Shown here: positions 26,627 through 35,104 of the stretch, piece after piece
Numbering within the stretch: the stretch's first letter is position 1
How the letters are laid out: each line of letters begins with the position of its first letter
NCBI RefSeq assembly: GCF_020923435.1
Contig: NZ_CP087263.1
Location: 4,111,970 to 4,175,969, forward strand
Direction of reading: 5' to 3'
DNA: 64,000 bases
Source: Brevibacillus humidisoli
GTDB lineage: Bacteria; Bacillota; Bacilli; Brevibacillales; Brevibacillaceae
Translations under genes and position numbers: made by a program
Notes under the pieces: generated by a model
Told to the model about the DNA's origin: nothing
The model's database searches: none
Seen by the model: the letters and a program-made list of their open reading frames with translations, nothing else

Positions 26627-26653
26627 CCAATAGGGAGCAACCAATCCGATTGC

Positions 26654-27118
26654 TCACGATTCGTACAATTGGACAATCTTGCGAAGCGTCTTTTTTACCT
26701 GTTCCAGTTCCTCTGCCGGGATGACCTGCCGCAGCTGCTCTTCTCCCGCTTCGCCCAACCGCAAAGCTGGTTCGATCACCTTTTTTCCTGCCTCGGTGAT
26801 GAAGATTTGCTTGATACGGGCATCTTCAGGATGCTGGCGTCGTTTCACCCATCCTTTTTTCTCCATCCCGTTGATCAAGCTTGTAACACTAGGCGCTTCA
26901 ATCATCAGAGCATCCTCCAGTTGGGAGTGGGTCATCCCGGGGCGATAGTAGAGCTGCCCGAGCGCTGCCCACTGGGGGTGTGTCAGGCCTAGCTGCCGCA
27001 GCTCTCCTTCAAGCTGACGACGCATCACTAGGTATGCTCTTTTCAGCCAGTGGCCGGTGAGTCCTCCTCTTTCCTGCCACGGCAGCTGCTGCAGCGATTC
27101 GTTGGTTTCCTTTTTCAT
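26654..27118 (-). CDS. MarR-family transcriptional regulator
   Basis: About 154 residues. MarR winged helix (LTHPQWAALGQLYYRPGMTH, then ALMIEAPSVTSLINGMEKKG, WVKRRQHPEDARIKQIFITE). The start is ATG 27118 with GAAGG 6 nt upstream. A TTG at 27133 is in frame but has no better RBS. It is transcribed toward the MFS gene, and the identical TTAGAATTCTAA box precedes both, so it should repress itself and the exporter until a drug or phenolic ligand binds. Confidence 0.9.
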   Translation of the reverse strand: MKKETNESLQQLPWQERGGLTGHWLKRAYLVMRRQLEGELRQLGLTHPQWAALGQLYYRPGMTHSQLEDALMIEAPSVTSLINGMEKKGWVKRRQHPEDARIKQIFITEAGKKVIEPALRLGEAGEEQLRQVIPAEELEQVKKTLRKIVQLYES

Positions 27119-27140
27119 AGCCAACCTTCTCAACGATTAG

Positions 27141-27152
27141 TTAGAATTCTAA
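27141..27152 (-). promoter_or_regulatory. MarR box in the marR promoter
   Basis: TTAGAATTCTAA, a perfect 12-bp palindrome 22 nt upstream of the MarR start. Confidence 0.75.
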
Positions 27153-27213
27153 GCGTTATTGTATTATGCCGTTCTGGGATTGTCAATTACACCTTGACTG
27201 TCTCCATTCCGTA

Positions 27214-27241
27214 CAAAAAAAGAGAGCCGAAATAGCTCTCT
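27214..27241 (-). terminator. Terminator of wrbA
   Basis: AGAGAGC (27221-27227) and GCTCTCT (27235-27241), then T7 on the minus strand. It starts 6 nt after the stop codon. Confidence 0.85.
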
Positions 27242-27247
27242 CCCTAG

Positions 27248-27856
27248 CTACTGCATCCCTTTTTTCACCCATCCGGCAACTGTTACGACCCGTTTGGCTT
27301 GATGTTGTACCGCTCCACGCACATCCTCTTTCATGTTTCCATCCTGGTCTACCGAGACACTGGTTCCATACGGATTTCCTCCGGCAGTAAAGATCGATTG
27401 GTCGGTATAGCCGGGTGCAACCACAATCGCCCCCCAGTGATACATCGTCGTATACAGCGAAAGAATGGTTGCTTCCTGTCCACCGTTCGGATTTTGCGCC
27501 GAAGTCATCGCGCTGACCACTTTGTTCACCAGTTTTCCCTGAAACCACAGTCCTCCCGTCTGATCCAGGAACTGTTTCATTTGAGAAGCAACGTTGCCGA
27601 AACGGGTGGGGGTGCTGAAGATAATCGCATCCGCCCACTCCAAGTCGTTCATCGTAGCGATAGGGACGTTTGCGGTTGCTTCCACATGTGCCTTCCATGC
27701 AGGATTGCCGGCGATCGCTTCCTCCGGTGCAAGCTCGGCCACCTTCAGGATCTTTACTTCTGCCCCTGCCTCTTTCCCCCCTTCTGCGGCCCATTGGGCC
27801 ATCTGATAGTTGGTTCCCGTGCTGCTGTAGTAAATGACCGCGAGATTGACGGACAT
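27248..27856 (-). CDS. wrbA: NAD(P)H:quinone oxidoreductase, WrbA family
   Basis: About 202 residues. Flavodoxin-like fold with FMN phosphate loop YYSSTGTNYQMAQW, then STPTRFGNVASQMKQFLDQT and YHWGAIVVAPGYTDQ, typical of WrbA. It reduces quinones by two electrons and so limits redox cycling. The start is ATG 27856 with AAGGGA upstream. The longer frame adds a basic stretch without homology. It lies next to a MarR-controlled pump, but no shared box was seen in its promoter. Confidence 0.93.
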   Translation of the reverse strand: MSVNLAVIYYSSTGTNYQMAQWAAEGGKEAGAEVKILKVAELAPEEAIAGNPAWKAHVEATANVPIATMNDLEWADAIIFSTPTRFGNVASQMKQFLDQTGGLWFQGKLVNKVVSAMTSAQNPNGGQEATILSLYTTMYHWGAIVVAPGYTDQSIFTAGGNPYGTSVSVDQDGNMKEDVRGAVQHQAKRVVTVAGWVKKGMQ

Positions 27857-28057
27857 GGATGATCCCTTCTTTCTGCGCAAGTTTTTTCCACACAAGTAAA
27901 TTGTTCCTTAAGAGTTCTCGCTTTATACGACTTGAGTCAGCATCCGACCGTATCTCCTATGGGGTAATCGAGTCCTCCCGTCAGCATTCCCGATAAAGTT
28001 ACAATCTTAGCGGTATCTTCGCTTCAATCTCTGACAATTCTTTTGTCTGCTGTTTCT

Positions 28058-28063
28058 TATAAT
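28058..28063 (+). promoter_or_regulatory. -10 element before the 28096 ORF
   Basis: A perfect TATAAT 33 nt upstream of the ATG. No convincing -35 at the expected spacing. Confidence 0.3.
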
Positions 28064-28095
28064 GAAAGAAAAACGTGAAGCGGTGAGCATAGATT

Positions 28096-28443
28096 ATGAA
28101 GCAATCTGGGAGAATCACTCAGATCCATCATCAGCTCTCTGAGGAAAAGCGAACCGATCCAGAATGGTCTTCCGTGCATCTGTACTTCTATCGCTTTACT
28201 GGCGGAAATACCAGTGAGACAGACGAAATGGTAGAACAGTTGCTCTCTTTCAAGCAGCAGAAAGGTCTCGTATTTGGCCTCTTTCGTTACCCTTTTCGGT
28301 TCGAAGGTCAAAAACGGAGCCGTCTCCCACATCGATCGCGTGTAGGGGGCTGTCGTGCAAAAAAAGAGCTGCCTGTTCGAGACATCTCCCGCAACACAGA
28401 CAGCTCGTTCTTATTTATTTTATGCCTGCTTCAATCTCTTTGA
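28096..28443 (+). CDS. Hypothetical small protein, possibly degenerate
   Basis: 115 codons beginning MKQSGRITQIHHQLSEEKRT. The first ~80 residues look codon-like and soluble (PEWSSVHLYFYRF, ETDEMVEQLLSFKQQKGLVF). GGTGA lies 9 nt upstream. The frame then runs straight through the terminator of the converging yclQ gene, so its 3' third is unlikely to be native and it may be a fragment or frameshifted. I recognise no family. Confidence 0.35.
   Translation: MKQSGRITQIHHQLSEEKRTDPEWSSVHLYFYRFTGGNTSETDEMVEQLLSFKQQKGLVFGLFRYPFRFEGQKRSRLPHRSRVGGCRAKKELPVRDISRNTDSSFLFILCLLQSL
28366..28406 (-). terminator. Terminator of the yclNOPQ operon
   Basis: GAGCTGCCTGT (28366-28376) and ACAGACAGCTC (28396-28406), one mismatch, then T7 on the minus strand. 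It ends 8 nt beyond the yclQ stop. Confidence 0.8.
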
Positions 28444-29416
28444 CCATCTCCGCAACGGAAATCAAACCGCCGCCAGACAAGTACCAGTAGTTAGGGTCCA
28501 AATAGATGATATGATTGTTTTTAAACGCTTTGGTGTTCTTCATCAGTTCATTCTCCACCACTTGCTTCGCCGCCGATTCACCGCCTACGACTGCATCGCG
28601 GTCGACGACAAACAGGTAGTCAGGGTCTTTCTCGACGATATATTCAAAAGAGATGCTTTGACCATGCGTGGATGCCTCAATGTTCTCATCCACCGGAGGC
28701 ACACCAAACACATCATGGATCAAGCCAAAGCGAGAACCTGCTCCATACGCGCTAACTTTGCCGCCTGTGGTGAGGATGATCAGCCCGTTTTTGCCGCTGG
28801 TCGAAGCTTTGTCATGCAGACTCTTGATCGACTCATCGATCTTGGCCAACTCTTCTTCCACAGCCGACTCTTTGCCAAACAGCTGCCCGATCAGCTTCGC
28901 ATTTTCCTTGAAGGATTCCATGTACCGATTGGTATCCACTCCGACAAATACGGTAGGGGCAATCTCCGACAACTCTTCATAAGCCTCTGACTGCCGTCCG
29001 GAGATGAGAATCACATCTGGACCGATTTGATTGATTTTCTCAAAATCCGGCTCTTTTAGACTTCCTACATTTTCGTATTTGGCATCTTTATACTTTTCCA
29101 GATAGGATGGCAGGGAATCCTGTGGCACACCTGCTACCTCAATCCCCAGTTTATCCAGTGTGTCCAGCGCCCCCATGTCGAAAACAACGACCTTCTGAGG
29201 ATTTTTCTTAACTTTCGTCTCGCCCAACTGATGTTTGATCGTTAGCTCTTCACTTCCAGCAGCAGCTCCGGTACTGTCGCTTCCGCCCGATGTGCTGGCT
29301 GCAGTTGTTTGTCCTCCTTCACTGCCGACAGGTGCTGACGAGCTGGTCGTGCTGCATGCGGCAGCCACGAGAGCCAACACCAGCATCATGAGAATCAAAG
29401 ACCATCTTTGTTTCAT
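28415..29416 (-). CDS. yclQ: Siderophore-binding lipoprotein, YclQ-like
   Basis: About 333 residues. Lipoprotein signal with lipobox VAAAC, a 40-residue Ser/Gly/Thr/Ala linker, then a class III binding protein (VVVFDMGALDTLDKLGIEVA, DVILISGRQSEAYEELSEIA, YLDPNYWYLSGGG). The start is ATG 29416 with GGGGAG 8 nt upstream. A GTG at 29425 overlaps the RBS. It is the last of four genes in the order of the B. subtilis petrobactin system yclNOPQ. The specific siderophore is inferred from order. Confidence 0.88.
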   Translation of the reverse strand: MKQRWSLILMMLVLALVAAACSTTSSSAPVGSEGGQTTAASTSGGSDSTGAAAGSEELTIKHQLGETKVKKNPQKVVVFDMGALDTLDKLGIEVAGVPQDSLPSYLEKYKDAKYENVGSLKEPDFEKINQIGPDVILISGRQSEAYEELSEIAPTVFVGVDTNRYMESFKENAKLIGQLFGKESAVEEELAKIDESIKSLHDKASTSGKNGLIILTTGGKVSAYGAGSRFGLIHDVFGVPPVDENIEASTHGQSISFEYIVEKDPDYLFVVDRDAVVGGESAAKQVVENELMKNTKAFKNNHIIYLDPNYWYLSGGGLISVAEMVKEIEAGIK

Positions 29417-29607
29417 TTGAGTCACTCCCCAAAATAGTATGGTTTCATATATGTGATTTTGATCGTGCCGCCAAAACCGAACAGTTGCTGATTTGCACAG
29501 TTATCCATTTCTGTCGCTTTATGTAAGCAAAAGGGATGTGCAGAGCCTACAGCATGTATCGCATGGCCGGACGACCAAAATTGTCACCCGTACAGCGGAA
29601 ACAATGA

Positions 29608-30366
29608 TCAGGTAAAATAGATGCAGATTTTGTTCTGATTGATCTCCTCGATCGGGATGTCCATATCATAAATCTCTTGCAGGATCGGTCGCGTGATAAT
29701 CTGATCGGTCGGTCCCTCGTTCACCACTTTGCCATCCTTCAGTGCAACGATGTAGTCGGAATAACAAGAGGCGAAGTTGATATCGTGGATCACGATCACG
29801 ATCGTTTTCCCCAGTTCATCTGCCAACCTTCTCAATACTTTCATGATTTGCACGGAATGTTTCATATCCAGGTTGTTGAGCGGCTCATCCAGGAGGATGT
29901 ACTCCGTATTTTGGGCAATTACCATGGCGATGTAGGCTCTCTGCTTTTGTCCGCCGCTCAGTTGATCGAGGTACTTCTCCTGGATATCGCCCAGTTCCAT
30001 GTATTCAATCGCTTCGTTGATGTGTTTCCAGTCCTCCTGGGAGAGTCTCCCCTGGGAATACGGAAAGCGTCCAAAGCTGACCAAATCCCGAATCGTCAAG
30101 CGGATGTTGATATGGTTCGATTGCTTCAGGATGGAGATCTTCTTGGCCAGATCGTTGCTTTTCCACTGGCTGATCTCTGTGCCATTGATCCAGATCTCTC
30201 CCTGATCCTTCCCAATCAAACGGCTCATCATCGACAGCAAGGTGCTTTTCCCCGCTCCATTTGGGCCGATAAAAGAAGTGATCTTTCCTCTGGAGATCTC
30301 GACAGATACGTTGTCGACCACGTTTTTATGTCCATAGCGCTTGGAAACGTTTTTCACCACTACCAT
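29608..30366 (-). CDS. yclP: Siderophore ABC transporter ATPase, YclP-like
   Basis: 252 residues. Walker A GPNGAGKST (~36), signature QLSGGQKQRAYIAMVIAQ (~135), Walker B YILLDEPLNNLD. FepC/YclP class. It overlaps the yclO stop by 7 nt, so translation is coupled. It energises import by YclNO. Confidence 0.92.
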   Translation of the reverse strand: MVVVKNVSKRYGHKNVVDNVSVEISRGKITSFIGPNGAGKSTLLSMMSRLIGKDQGEIWINGTEISQWKSNDLAKKISILKQSNHINIRLTIRDLVSFGRFPYSQGRLSQEDWKHINEAIEYMELGDIQEKYLDQLSGGQKQRAYIAMVIAQNTEYILLDEPLNNLDMKHSVQIMKVLRRLADELGKTIVIVIHDINFASCYSDYIVALKDGKVVNEGPTDQIITRPILQEIYDMDIPIEEINQNKICIYFT

Positions 30367-31310
30367 GACTTATTCTCCTTTAAGAGAAGATACAAAAAGT
30401 AGACGCCGCCGATAAAGTTGATAATCACGCTTAACGTGGTGGAGAAGGTGAACACCCGCTCTACGATCAACTGACCGCCCACCAGGGCGACGATACTGAT
30501 CAGAATGGAGCCGACCAACAGGTACTTATGCTGATACGCTTTTAAGAACTCATGCGCGATGTTGGCCACCAGCAGTCCCAAGAACGTGATCGGTCCGACC
30601 AAAGCCGTCGATATCGATATCAGGACGGCGATTCCGATCAGCAGCCTTTTGACCACATAGTCATAGTCTATTCCCAGATTGATCGCCTGTTCCCGCCCCA
30701 GTGAAAGGACGTCCAGGTATTTGATATACCTCGCAAAGTAGACGGCTGCCAGAAGCAGAACGACGATCGAAATCAGCAGCAAATCCGTATTGACGTTGTT
30801 AAAACTGGCAAACATTTTGTCCTGTATGATCAAAAACTCGTTGGGATCGATCAGCACCTGCATAAACGTGGAAATGCTCTCAAAAAAGGTGCCGAAGATC
30901 AATCCGATCAAGAGCAGAAAGTAGATGTTTTGTCCTTCCCGTTTAAACAGCAATTTGTACAGCACTCCGGCAAATAGAACCATCAGCGCAACGGAAAGGA
31001 GAAAGTTGATGTTCTTATCCATCACCGTCAGGCTGGTCGAGCCGAACACAAAAATGATAAAGGTCTGAATCAACAGGTAAAGCGAATCCAAGCCGATCAT
31101 GCTGGGTGTCAAAATGCGGTTATTCGTAATCGTCTGAAACACCATGGTGGAGAAAGCGATGGCACCACCGGTCAGGACGATCGCCAGGATCTTTTTCCCT
31201 CTCTTCGGCAGGGCGTAATCCCAGTTGGGACCGATGTCGATCAATAAAAACATGGCGATGAATACGGCTGCGAGAATAGCAAGCATGCTGATCTTGGCTT
31301 TATAGTCCAT
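30360..31310 (-). CDS. yclO: Siderophore ABC transporter permease, YclO-like
   Basis: 316 residues and about nine hydrophobic segments, FecCD family (FQTITNNRILTPSMIGLDSL; LGREQAINLGIDYDYVVKRL; STALVGPITFLGLLVANIAH). It overlaps yclN by 11 nt and yclP by 7 nt. It forms a heterodimeric channel with YclN. Confidence 0.92.
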   Translation of the reverse strand: MDYKAKISMLAILAAVFIAMFLLIDIGPNWDYALPKRGKKILAIVLTGGAIAFSTMVFQTITNNRILTPSMIGLDSLYLLIQTFIIFVFGSTSLTVMDKNINFLLSVALMVLFAGVLYKLLFKREGQNIYFLLLIGLIFGTFFESISTFMQVLIDPNEFLIIQDKMFASFNNVNTDLLLISIVVLLLAAVYFARYIKYLDVLSLGREQAINLGIDYDYVVKRLLIGIAVLISISTALVGPITFLGLLVANIAHEFLKAYQHKYLLVGSILISIVALVGGQLIVERVFTFSTTLSVIINFIGGVYFLYLLLKENKSW

Positions 31311-32253
31311 ATGTCCTTCTCCTCATGAGCAAGTAAAGAAAGATGCCGCTGCCGATGACGCCAACCATCAGACCGATCGGAATCTCATAAGGATAGATGA
31401 TCAGCCGGCCCAGGATATCACAGAACAAGAGGAATACGGCTCCCAGCAAAGCGGTATGGATCAGGCTTTTTTTCAGATTATCGCCATGATAAATGGTGAC
31501 GATGTTGGGGATGATCAAGCCTAAAAAAGGCAGCATGCCAACGGTCAGGACAACAACCGATGATACCAGGGCGACGATGATTAAGCCAATGTTGACCACT
31601 TGCTTGTAACGCAGGCCCAGGTTGACGGAAAACTCTTCCCCCATCCCCGCGATCGTGAACCGATTGGCAAACAGGTACGCAACGATCACAAGCGGAACAC
31701 TGATCAGGATCAGTTCATACCGCCCCTTCATGATCATCGAAAAATCTCCATGCAGCCATGAGGAGATATTCTGAATCAGATCATACTTGTAAGCAAAAAA
31801 GGTGGTCATCGAACTGACGATACTGCCAAACATCAAACCGACAAGCGGGATAAAAATCGTGTCCTTGTACTTCACCCTCTCCAGTATCTTCATAAAGAGA
31901 AAGGTGCCGAGCAAGGCAAAGACAAAGGCAACCAGCATCTTCTGCAACGGGCTTGCTGAAGTAAACAAAATCATCGAAACCAAGATGCCGAAGCGGGCCG
32001 AATCCATCGTTCCGGCAGTCGTAGGCGATACGAATTTGTTCTGGCTCAGCTGCTGCATGATCAAACCGACAATGCTCATGCTGATGCCGGCGACAATGAG
32101 GCTGATCAACCGAGGCAGCCTGCTGATCAGCAAGATCTGGCTCTGTTCTTTGCTTAGACTGAACAAGTCAAAAGGAGTAAGCTCTTTTACCCCAACAAAA
32201 ATGGAAATGATCGATAGGACAATCAACGCTGGAATCAGGTATCTCTTTTTCAT
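31300..32253 (-). CDS. yclN: Siderophore ABC transporter permease, YclN-like
   Basis: 317 residues, FecCD family (GLIMQQLSQNKFVSPTTAGT; LRYKQVVNIGLIIVALVSSV; GMLPFLGLIIPNIVTIYHGD). AAGGA lies 7 nt before the ATG. It is first in the operon, directly behind a Fur-box promoter. Confidence 0.92.
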   Translation of the reverse strand: MKKRYLIPALIVLSIISIFVGVKELTPFDLFSLSKEQSQILLISRLPRLISLIVAGISMSIVGLIMQQLSQNKFVSPTTAGTMDSARFGILVSMILFTSASPLQKMLVAFVFALLGTFLFMKILERVKYKDTIFIPLVGLMFGSIVSSMTTFFAYKYDLIQNISSWLHGDFSMIMKGRYELILISVPLVIVAYLFANRFTIAGMGEEFSVNLGLRYKQVVNIGLIIVALVSSVVVLTVGMLPFLGLIIPNIVTIYHGDNLKKSLIHTALLGAVFLLFCDILGRLIIYPYEIPIGLMVGVIGSGIFLYLLMRRRTYGL

Positions 32254-32311
32254 AACGCTTCCTTACTCTGCCTCTACGTCGAGGAGTTGTCGTATGTAAA
32301 ATCCACAATAA

Positions 32312-32338
32312 TGATATTCATTATCATTTAGAATGATA
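32312..32338 (-). promoter_or_regulatory. Overlapping Fur boxes of yclNOPQ
   Basis: TGATATTCATTATCA (32312-32326) matches the 7-1-7 Fur core TGATAATNATTATCA at 13 or more of 15 positions. A second half-overlapping palindrome, TTATCAT-TTAGA-ATGATAA, spans 32321-32339 and covers the -10 and start point. Iron-replete Fur would block transcription. Confidence 0.85.
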
Positions 32339-32361
32339 ACGCTCCTCACCGAAAATGTCAA
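32333..32361 (-). promoter_or_regulatory. SigA promoter of yclNOPQ
   Basis: TTGACA (32361-32356), 17-nt spacer, TATCAT (32338-32333), overlapping the Fur boxes. Confidence 0.8.
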
Positions 32362-32517
32362 CCGGTAAAACAGGCATGACACTTGTTGAATGCTGATCCC
32401 TATCCCCTGGATCTTCAATTGTCGAAAAATAGACAAACAGATAAGCAAAGGGAGCGTACAAAAAGAGGATTGTCAGGAAGGTTTGCAGCTAAAGGTTTGC
32501 AGCCCGGCGAGGCACTC

Positions 32518-33825
32518 CTAGGAGAGTTCTGCGGTTCCTGTCTCCGTCTTTTGCGAAGCTTCTGGCTTTTGTCGGCACTCATGCGAAAGCGGCAGAATGA
32601 TTCCCATTCCGATCACTAGCAACATGGCCGCCAACTGATAGACAGCAACAATCGACAGCAGTGATGTCAGCCAACCGGTAGCGCTCATCGTGACGATCAT
32701 GGAGGCCAAAAACAGCGGAGACAGCAGACCGTTGACGCGCCCAACAAACGACTGTTCCGTGTTTTGCAGCATAATCATGCTCAGCGCCATCTGAATGAAA
32801 GGCAGCATAAGACCACTGCAAAACTGGGCGGCTAGTGTAAACCAGATGTTGGTGGACCATCCCGTGACGGAGACGCTCACCGCTGATATCGCCATTCCTG
32901 TAACCAGTATCCTGAGAGGGGCCATCTTTTTTCCCGCCACCAGCATCAAGATACCGCCCATCACCATGGCTGCTCCATTCGCAGCGGTAAAACACTGGAT
33001 AGCTTCCTTTGGCAGAGACAGGCGATCGGTCACCACAAAAATGCCCAGCGGCTGAATCAAACCAAGCGCCAAGCCTGCGACAACGTAACCCGCCGCCATC
33101 CGCACCAGGACGTTGCTGGACCATACATAACGCAGTCCTTCTGCCAATTCTTGACGGAAGCTTGCCGGTGTTTTTTCTTTCTCAACTGGTTGATCGGGCG
33201 GCAAGAAAGCAAGAGCGGCAGCAGACAGCAGAAAGGCTGCACACATGACCCCAACGGAGAAGTGAATGCCAAAATGTTGATACACTAAGGTGCCCAGGAT
33301 TGGGCCAATCATGGCAAACTGGGCAAATACGGCTTGATTGACGGCAATAGCGGACTGGACTTGCTCGTCCGACAGGTGGAGTTTCAGCAATTTTAAAGCA
33401 GCGGGCTGGGAGAATTGCGCTGTTATGGCAGAGATGAACGCAGCGAAAAATACGGCTTCCCACATCCCAAACAATAGCGTCGGCAAGAGAGCGAAAACCG
33501 ACAAGGAGCTTAACACATCGCAGCCAATGATGGTCGGCTTGAGACGCCAGCGATCGGCAAACATCCCGCCAACAAACGAAAACAGCAGCATGGGCACATA
33601 TTGAACAATCCAAATCATGGAGACAGCAAATGGATCACCGTTGGATTGCTCCATCACAAACAATAACACAGCATAATTGCGCACCCAGATTCCAACCTGC
33701 AAAAACAGGACGGAGAGTAGTAGTATTCTGAATACCTTGTTGTGCAGAATTCCGTTTTTTCCCAAGGGGAGTGTTGGCATGTTGCCTACCAGCCCTTCAG
33801 TAAAAATCGCAAGTCGCTTGCTCAC
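32518..33825 (-). CDS. MFS transporter (MFS_3-like)
   Basis: Up to 435 residues and about 12 hydrophobic segments. MFS_3-type features are FVGGMFADRWRLKPTIIGCD after helix 2, the central loop PPDQPVEKEKTPASFRQELA, and EGLRYVWSSNVLVRMAAGYV. Two starts are plausible: GTG 33825 (distant GAGGT) and ATG about 16 codons later at MPTLPLG. Close kin include enterobactin- and macrolide-type exporters. Being directly upstream of a siderophore operon makes siderophore export possible, but no Fur box was seen. Confidence 0.85.
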   Translation of the reverse strand: MSKRLAIFTEGLVGNMPTLPLGKNGILHNKVFRILLLSVLFLQVGIWVRNYAVLLFVMEQSNGDPFAVSMIWIVQYVPMLLFSFVGGMFADRWRLKPTIIGCDVLSSLSVFALLPTLLFGMWEAVFFAAFISAITAQFSQPAALKLLKLHLSDEQVQSAIAVNQAVFAQFAMIGPILGTLVYQHFGIHFSVGVMCAAFLLSAAALAFLPPDQPVEKEKTPASFRQELAEGLRYVWSSNVLVRMAAGYVVAGLALGLIQPLGIFVVTDRLSLPKEAIQCFTAANGAAMVMGGILMLVAGKKMAPLRILVTGMAISAVSVSVTGWSTNIWFTLAAQFCSGLMLPFIQMALSMIMLQNTEQSFVGRVNGLLSPLFLASMIVTMSATGWLTSLLSIVAVYQLAAMLLVIGMGIILPLSHECRQKPEASQKTETGTAELS

Positions 33826-33836
33826 GAAGAAAGAAA

Positions 33837-33862
33837 CCTCAAAGCGATCAAGCCCTTTGAGG
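33837..33862 (-). terminator. Terminator embedded at the end of the first acetyltransferase gene
   Basis: CCTCAAAG and CTTTGAGG arms with the gene's stop codon in the loop, then TTTCTTTCTT on the minus strand. Confidence 0.75.
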
Positions 33863-34366
33863 TCTCAGTCTCTCACAATAGCTCGTCAAGTCTTCCATTG
33901 TGGCTACGAAAAGGTCTTCCACACCGAAGTTGGTTTTCGATGTCGACGCGAGCGTGGAAAACTTGGAAAAAAGCTTGCGAAAGTACGGGTTATTGCCTGG
34001 GACATAAAATTCTATTTCTTTCACACCAACTTCCGCCCTGCTCAAATGATCGATCACATGGCGGAGCAGGTTGTAGAAAAGCCTGGTCTTTCTATGTTCC
34101 TCGGCGATGCAGATGGTCTCAATACGAACCCGGCTTTTGTCTGCAAACTCCCTCTCCGGCGTTCCGTACACATAGCCGACCACCGCAATGACCTCATTTC
34201 GTTCGTTGAACCCAACGACGAGTTCACCAAACTTCAACTGACCATTGAGAAAGGCCAAAACCGTACCGAATCTGCACGCGGGATAACAGTCTCGCCTGTG
34301 GCGTAACACAAAATCAATGCACTTCTCATATTCGGCATCGTTTTGACACGTGACAACAGTAACCAT
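33848..34366 (-). CDS. GNAT-like acetyltransferase paralog A1
   Basis: 172 residues. A GNAT-like pattern: strand pair GELVVGFNERNEVIAVVGYV, motif-A-like TICIAEEHRKTRLFYNLLRH, then VKEIEFYVPGNNPYFRKLFS, in the position of the C-terminal 'N-x-x-A-x-x-L-Y' helix. A C-terminal signature GVEDLFVATMEDLTSYCERL is shared with its paralogs. The N-terminus VTCQNDAEYEK is nearly identical to that of the upstream gene, so they are paralogs. AAAGG lies ahead of the ATG. It is second in a two-gene unit with 34462-35004. Substrate unknown. Confidence 0.7.
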   Translation of the reverse strand: MVTVVTCQNDAEYEKCIDFVLRHRRDCYPACRFGTVLAFLNGQLKFGELVVGFNERNEVIAVVGYVYGTPEREFADKSRVRIETICIAEEHRKTRLFYNLLRHVIDHLSRAEVGVKEIEFYVPGNNPYFRKLFSKFSTLASTSKTNFGVEDLFVATMEDLTSYCERLRPQRA

Positions 34367-34461
34367 CGGATCAACCTTTCCGAAAGCAATTTATAAACGG
34401 CTAGAATCCGTACTCCTCTGCAGACATCTTCAAAACTCCAAACGTTTGATACAGGTTTCCA

Positions 34462-35004
34462 TCAATCCGTTGCCTCTGTTCCATCCTGTAACCCCTGCCT
34501 GGCGAGAAGCCGATTGCAAAAATGAACGAAGTCGGAATACTTGACAGAATAAATATCCTCTATGCATGTATCGGCACGCTTTTGAGAGACTACGCTGGCA
34601 AATTTGCTGTACAATTTTCGCAAATAGGGGCTATCCGCTGTAGCATGAAACCGAACCTCTTCTGCTCCTGCTTCTCCAATGGCGTCGGCAACCCGCCGGA
34701 AACCGTGCAGAAACAGCTTCGATTTTCGATAGTCTTTGCGAAGCAGCAAGAGACTGATATCAACGACATGCTCGTCAAGATAATCGGCTTCCCTCGTGCC
34801 GATTGTATACACCAGCGTGCCGATTACTTCCCCTCGGTCGTTGAAGCCAAGCAGGATGTTCCCCTGTTCCACGCTCTTTTCAATTAATTGAAGAGCAACT
34901 CTCAGACTGTACGGACGAAAAAAATCTTCACGATTCTCAAGAAAAAACCTGGCAAACTGCTCGTATTCGGCATCGTTTTGACACGTGATGATGCTGTACC
35001 CCAA
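34462..35004 (-). CDS. GNAT-like acetyltransferase paralog A2
   Basis: About 180 residues from TTG 35004, which has AAAGGGGT 8 nt upstream and aligns with paralog A1. The longer frame to 35073 reads through leader sequence. It has ITCQNDAEYEQFARFFLENR, GFNDRGEVIGTLVYTIGT, LLLRKDYRKSKLFLHGFRRV and CIEDIYSVKYSDFVHFCNRL. It has a near-identical copy at 37055-37585, and the ~90-bp leader with a palindrome is also duplicated. Function unknown beyond the GNAT-like fold. Confidence 0.7.
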   Translation of the reverse strand: MGYSIITCQNDAEYEQFARFFLENREDFFRPYSLRVALQLIEKSVEQGNILLGFNDRGEVIGTLVYTIGTREADYLDEHVVDISLLLLRKDYRKSKLFLHGFRRVADAIGEAGAEEVRFHATADSPYLRKLYSKFASVVSQKRADTCIEDIYSVKYSDFVHFCNRLLARQGLQDGTEATD

Positions 35005-35081
35005 TGCGCAAACCCCTTTACTGTAATGGGATAAATACATACCACTTGCAGGACTCAGTATAAATCCTCTCAAAACAAAAA

Positions 35082-35104
35082 GAATCTATCCAAAAGATAG
35101 ATTC
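35082..35104. repeat. Palindrome copy 1 (left flank of the IS)
   Basis: GAATCTATC-CAAAA-GATAGATTC, 9-bp arms. On the minus strand TTTTTGTTTT follows, so it may act as a weak terminator or a leader element of A2. Bases 35083-35103 are directly repeated on the other side of the IS. Confidence 0.8.
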
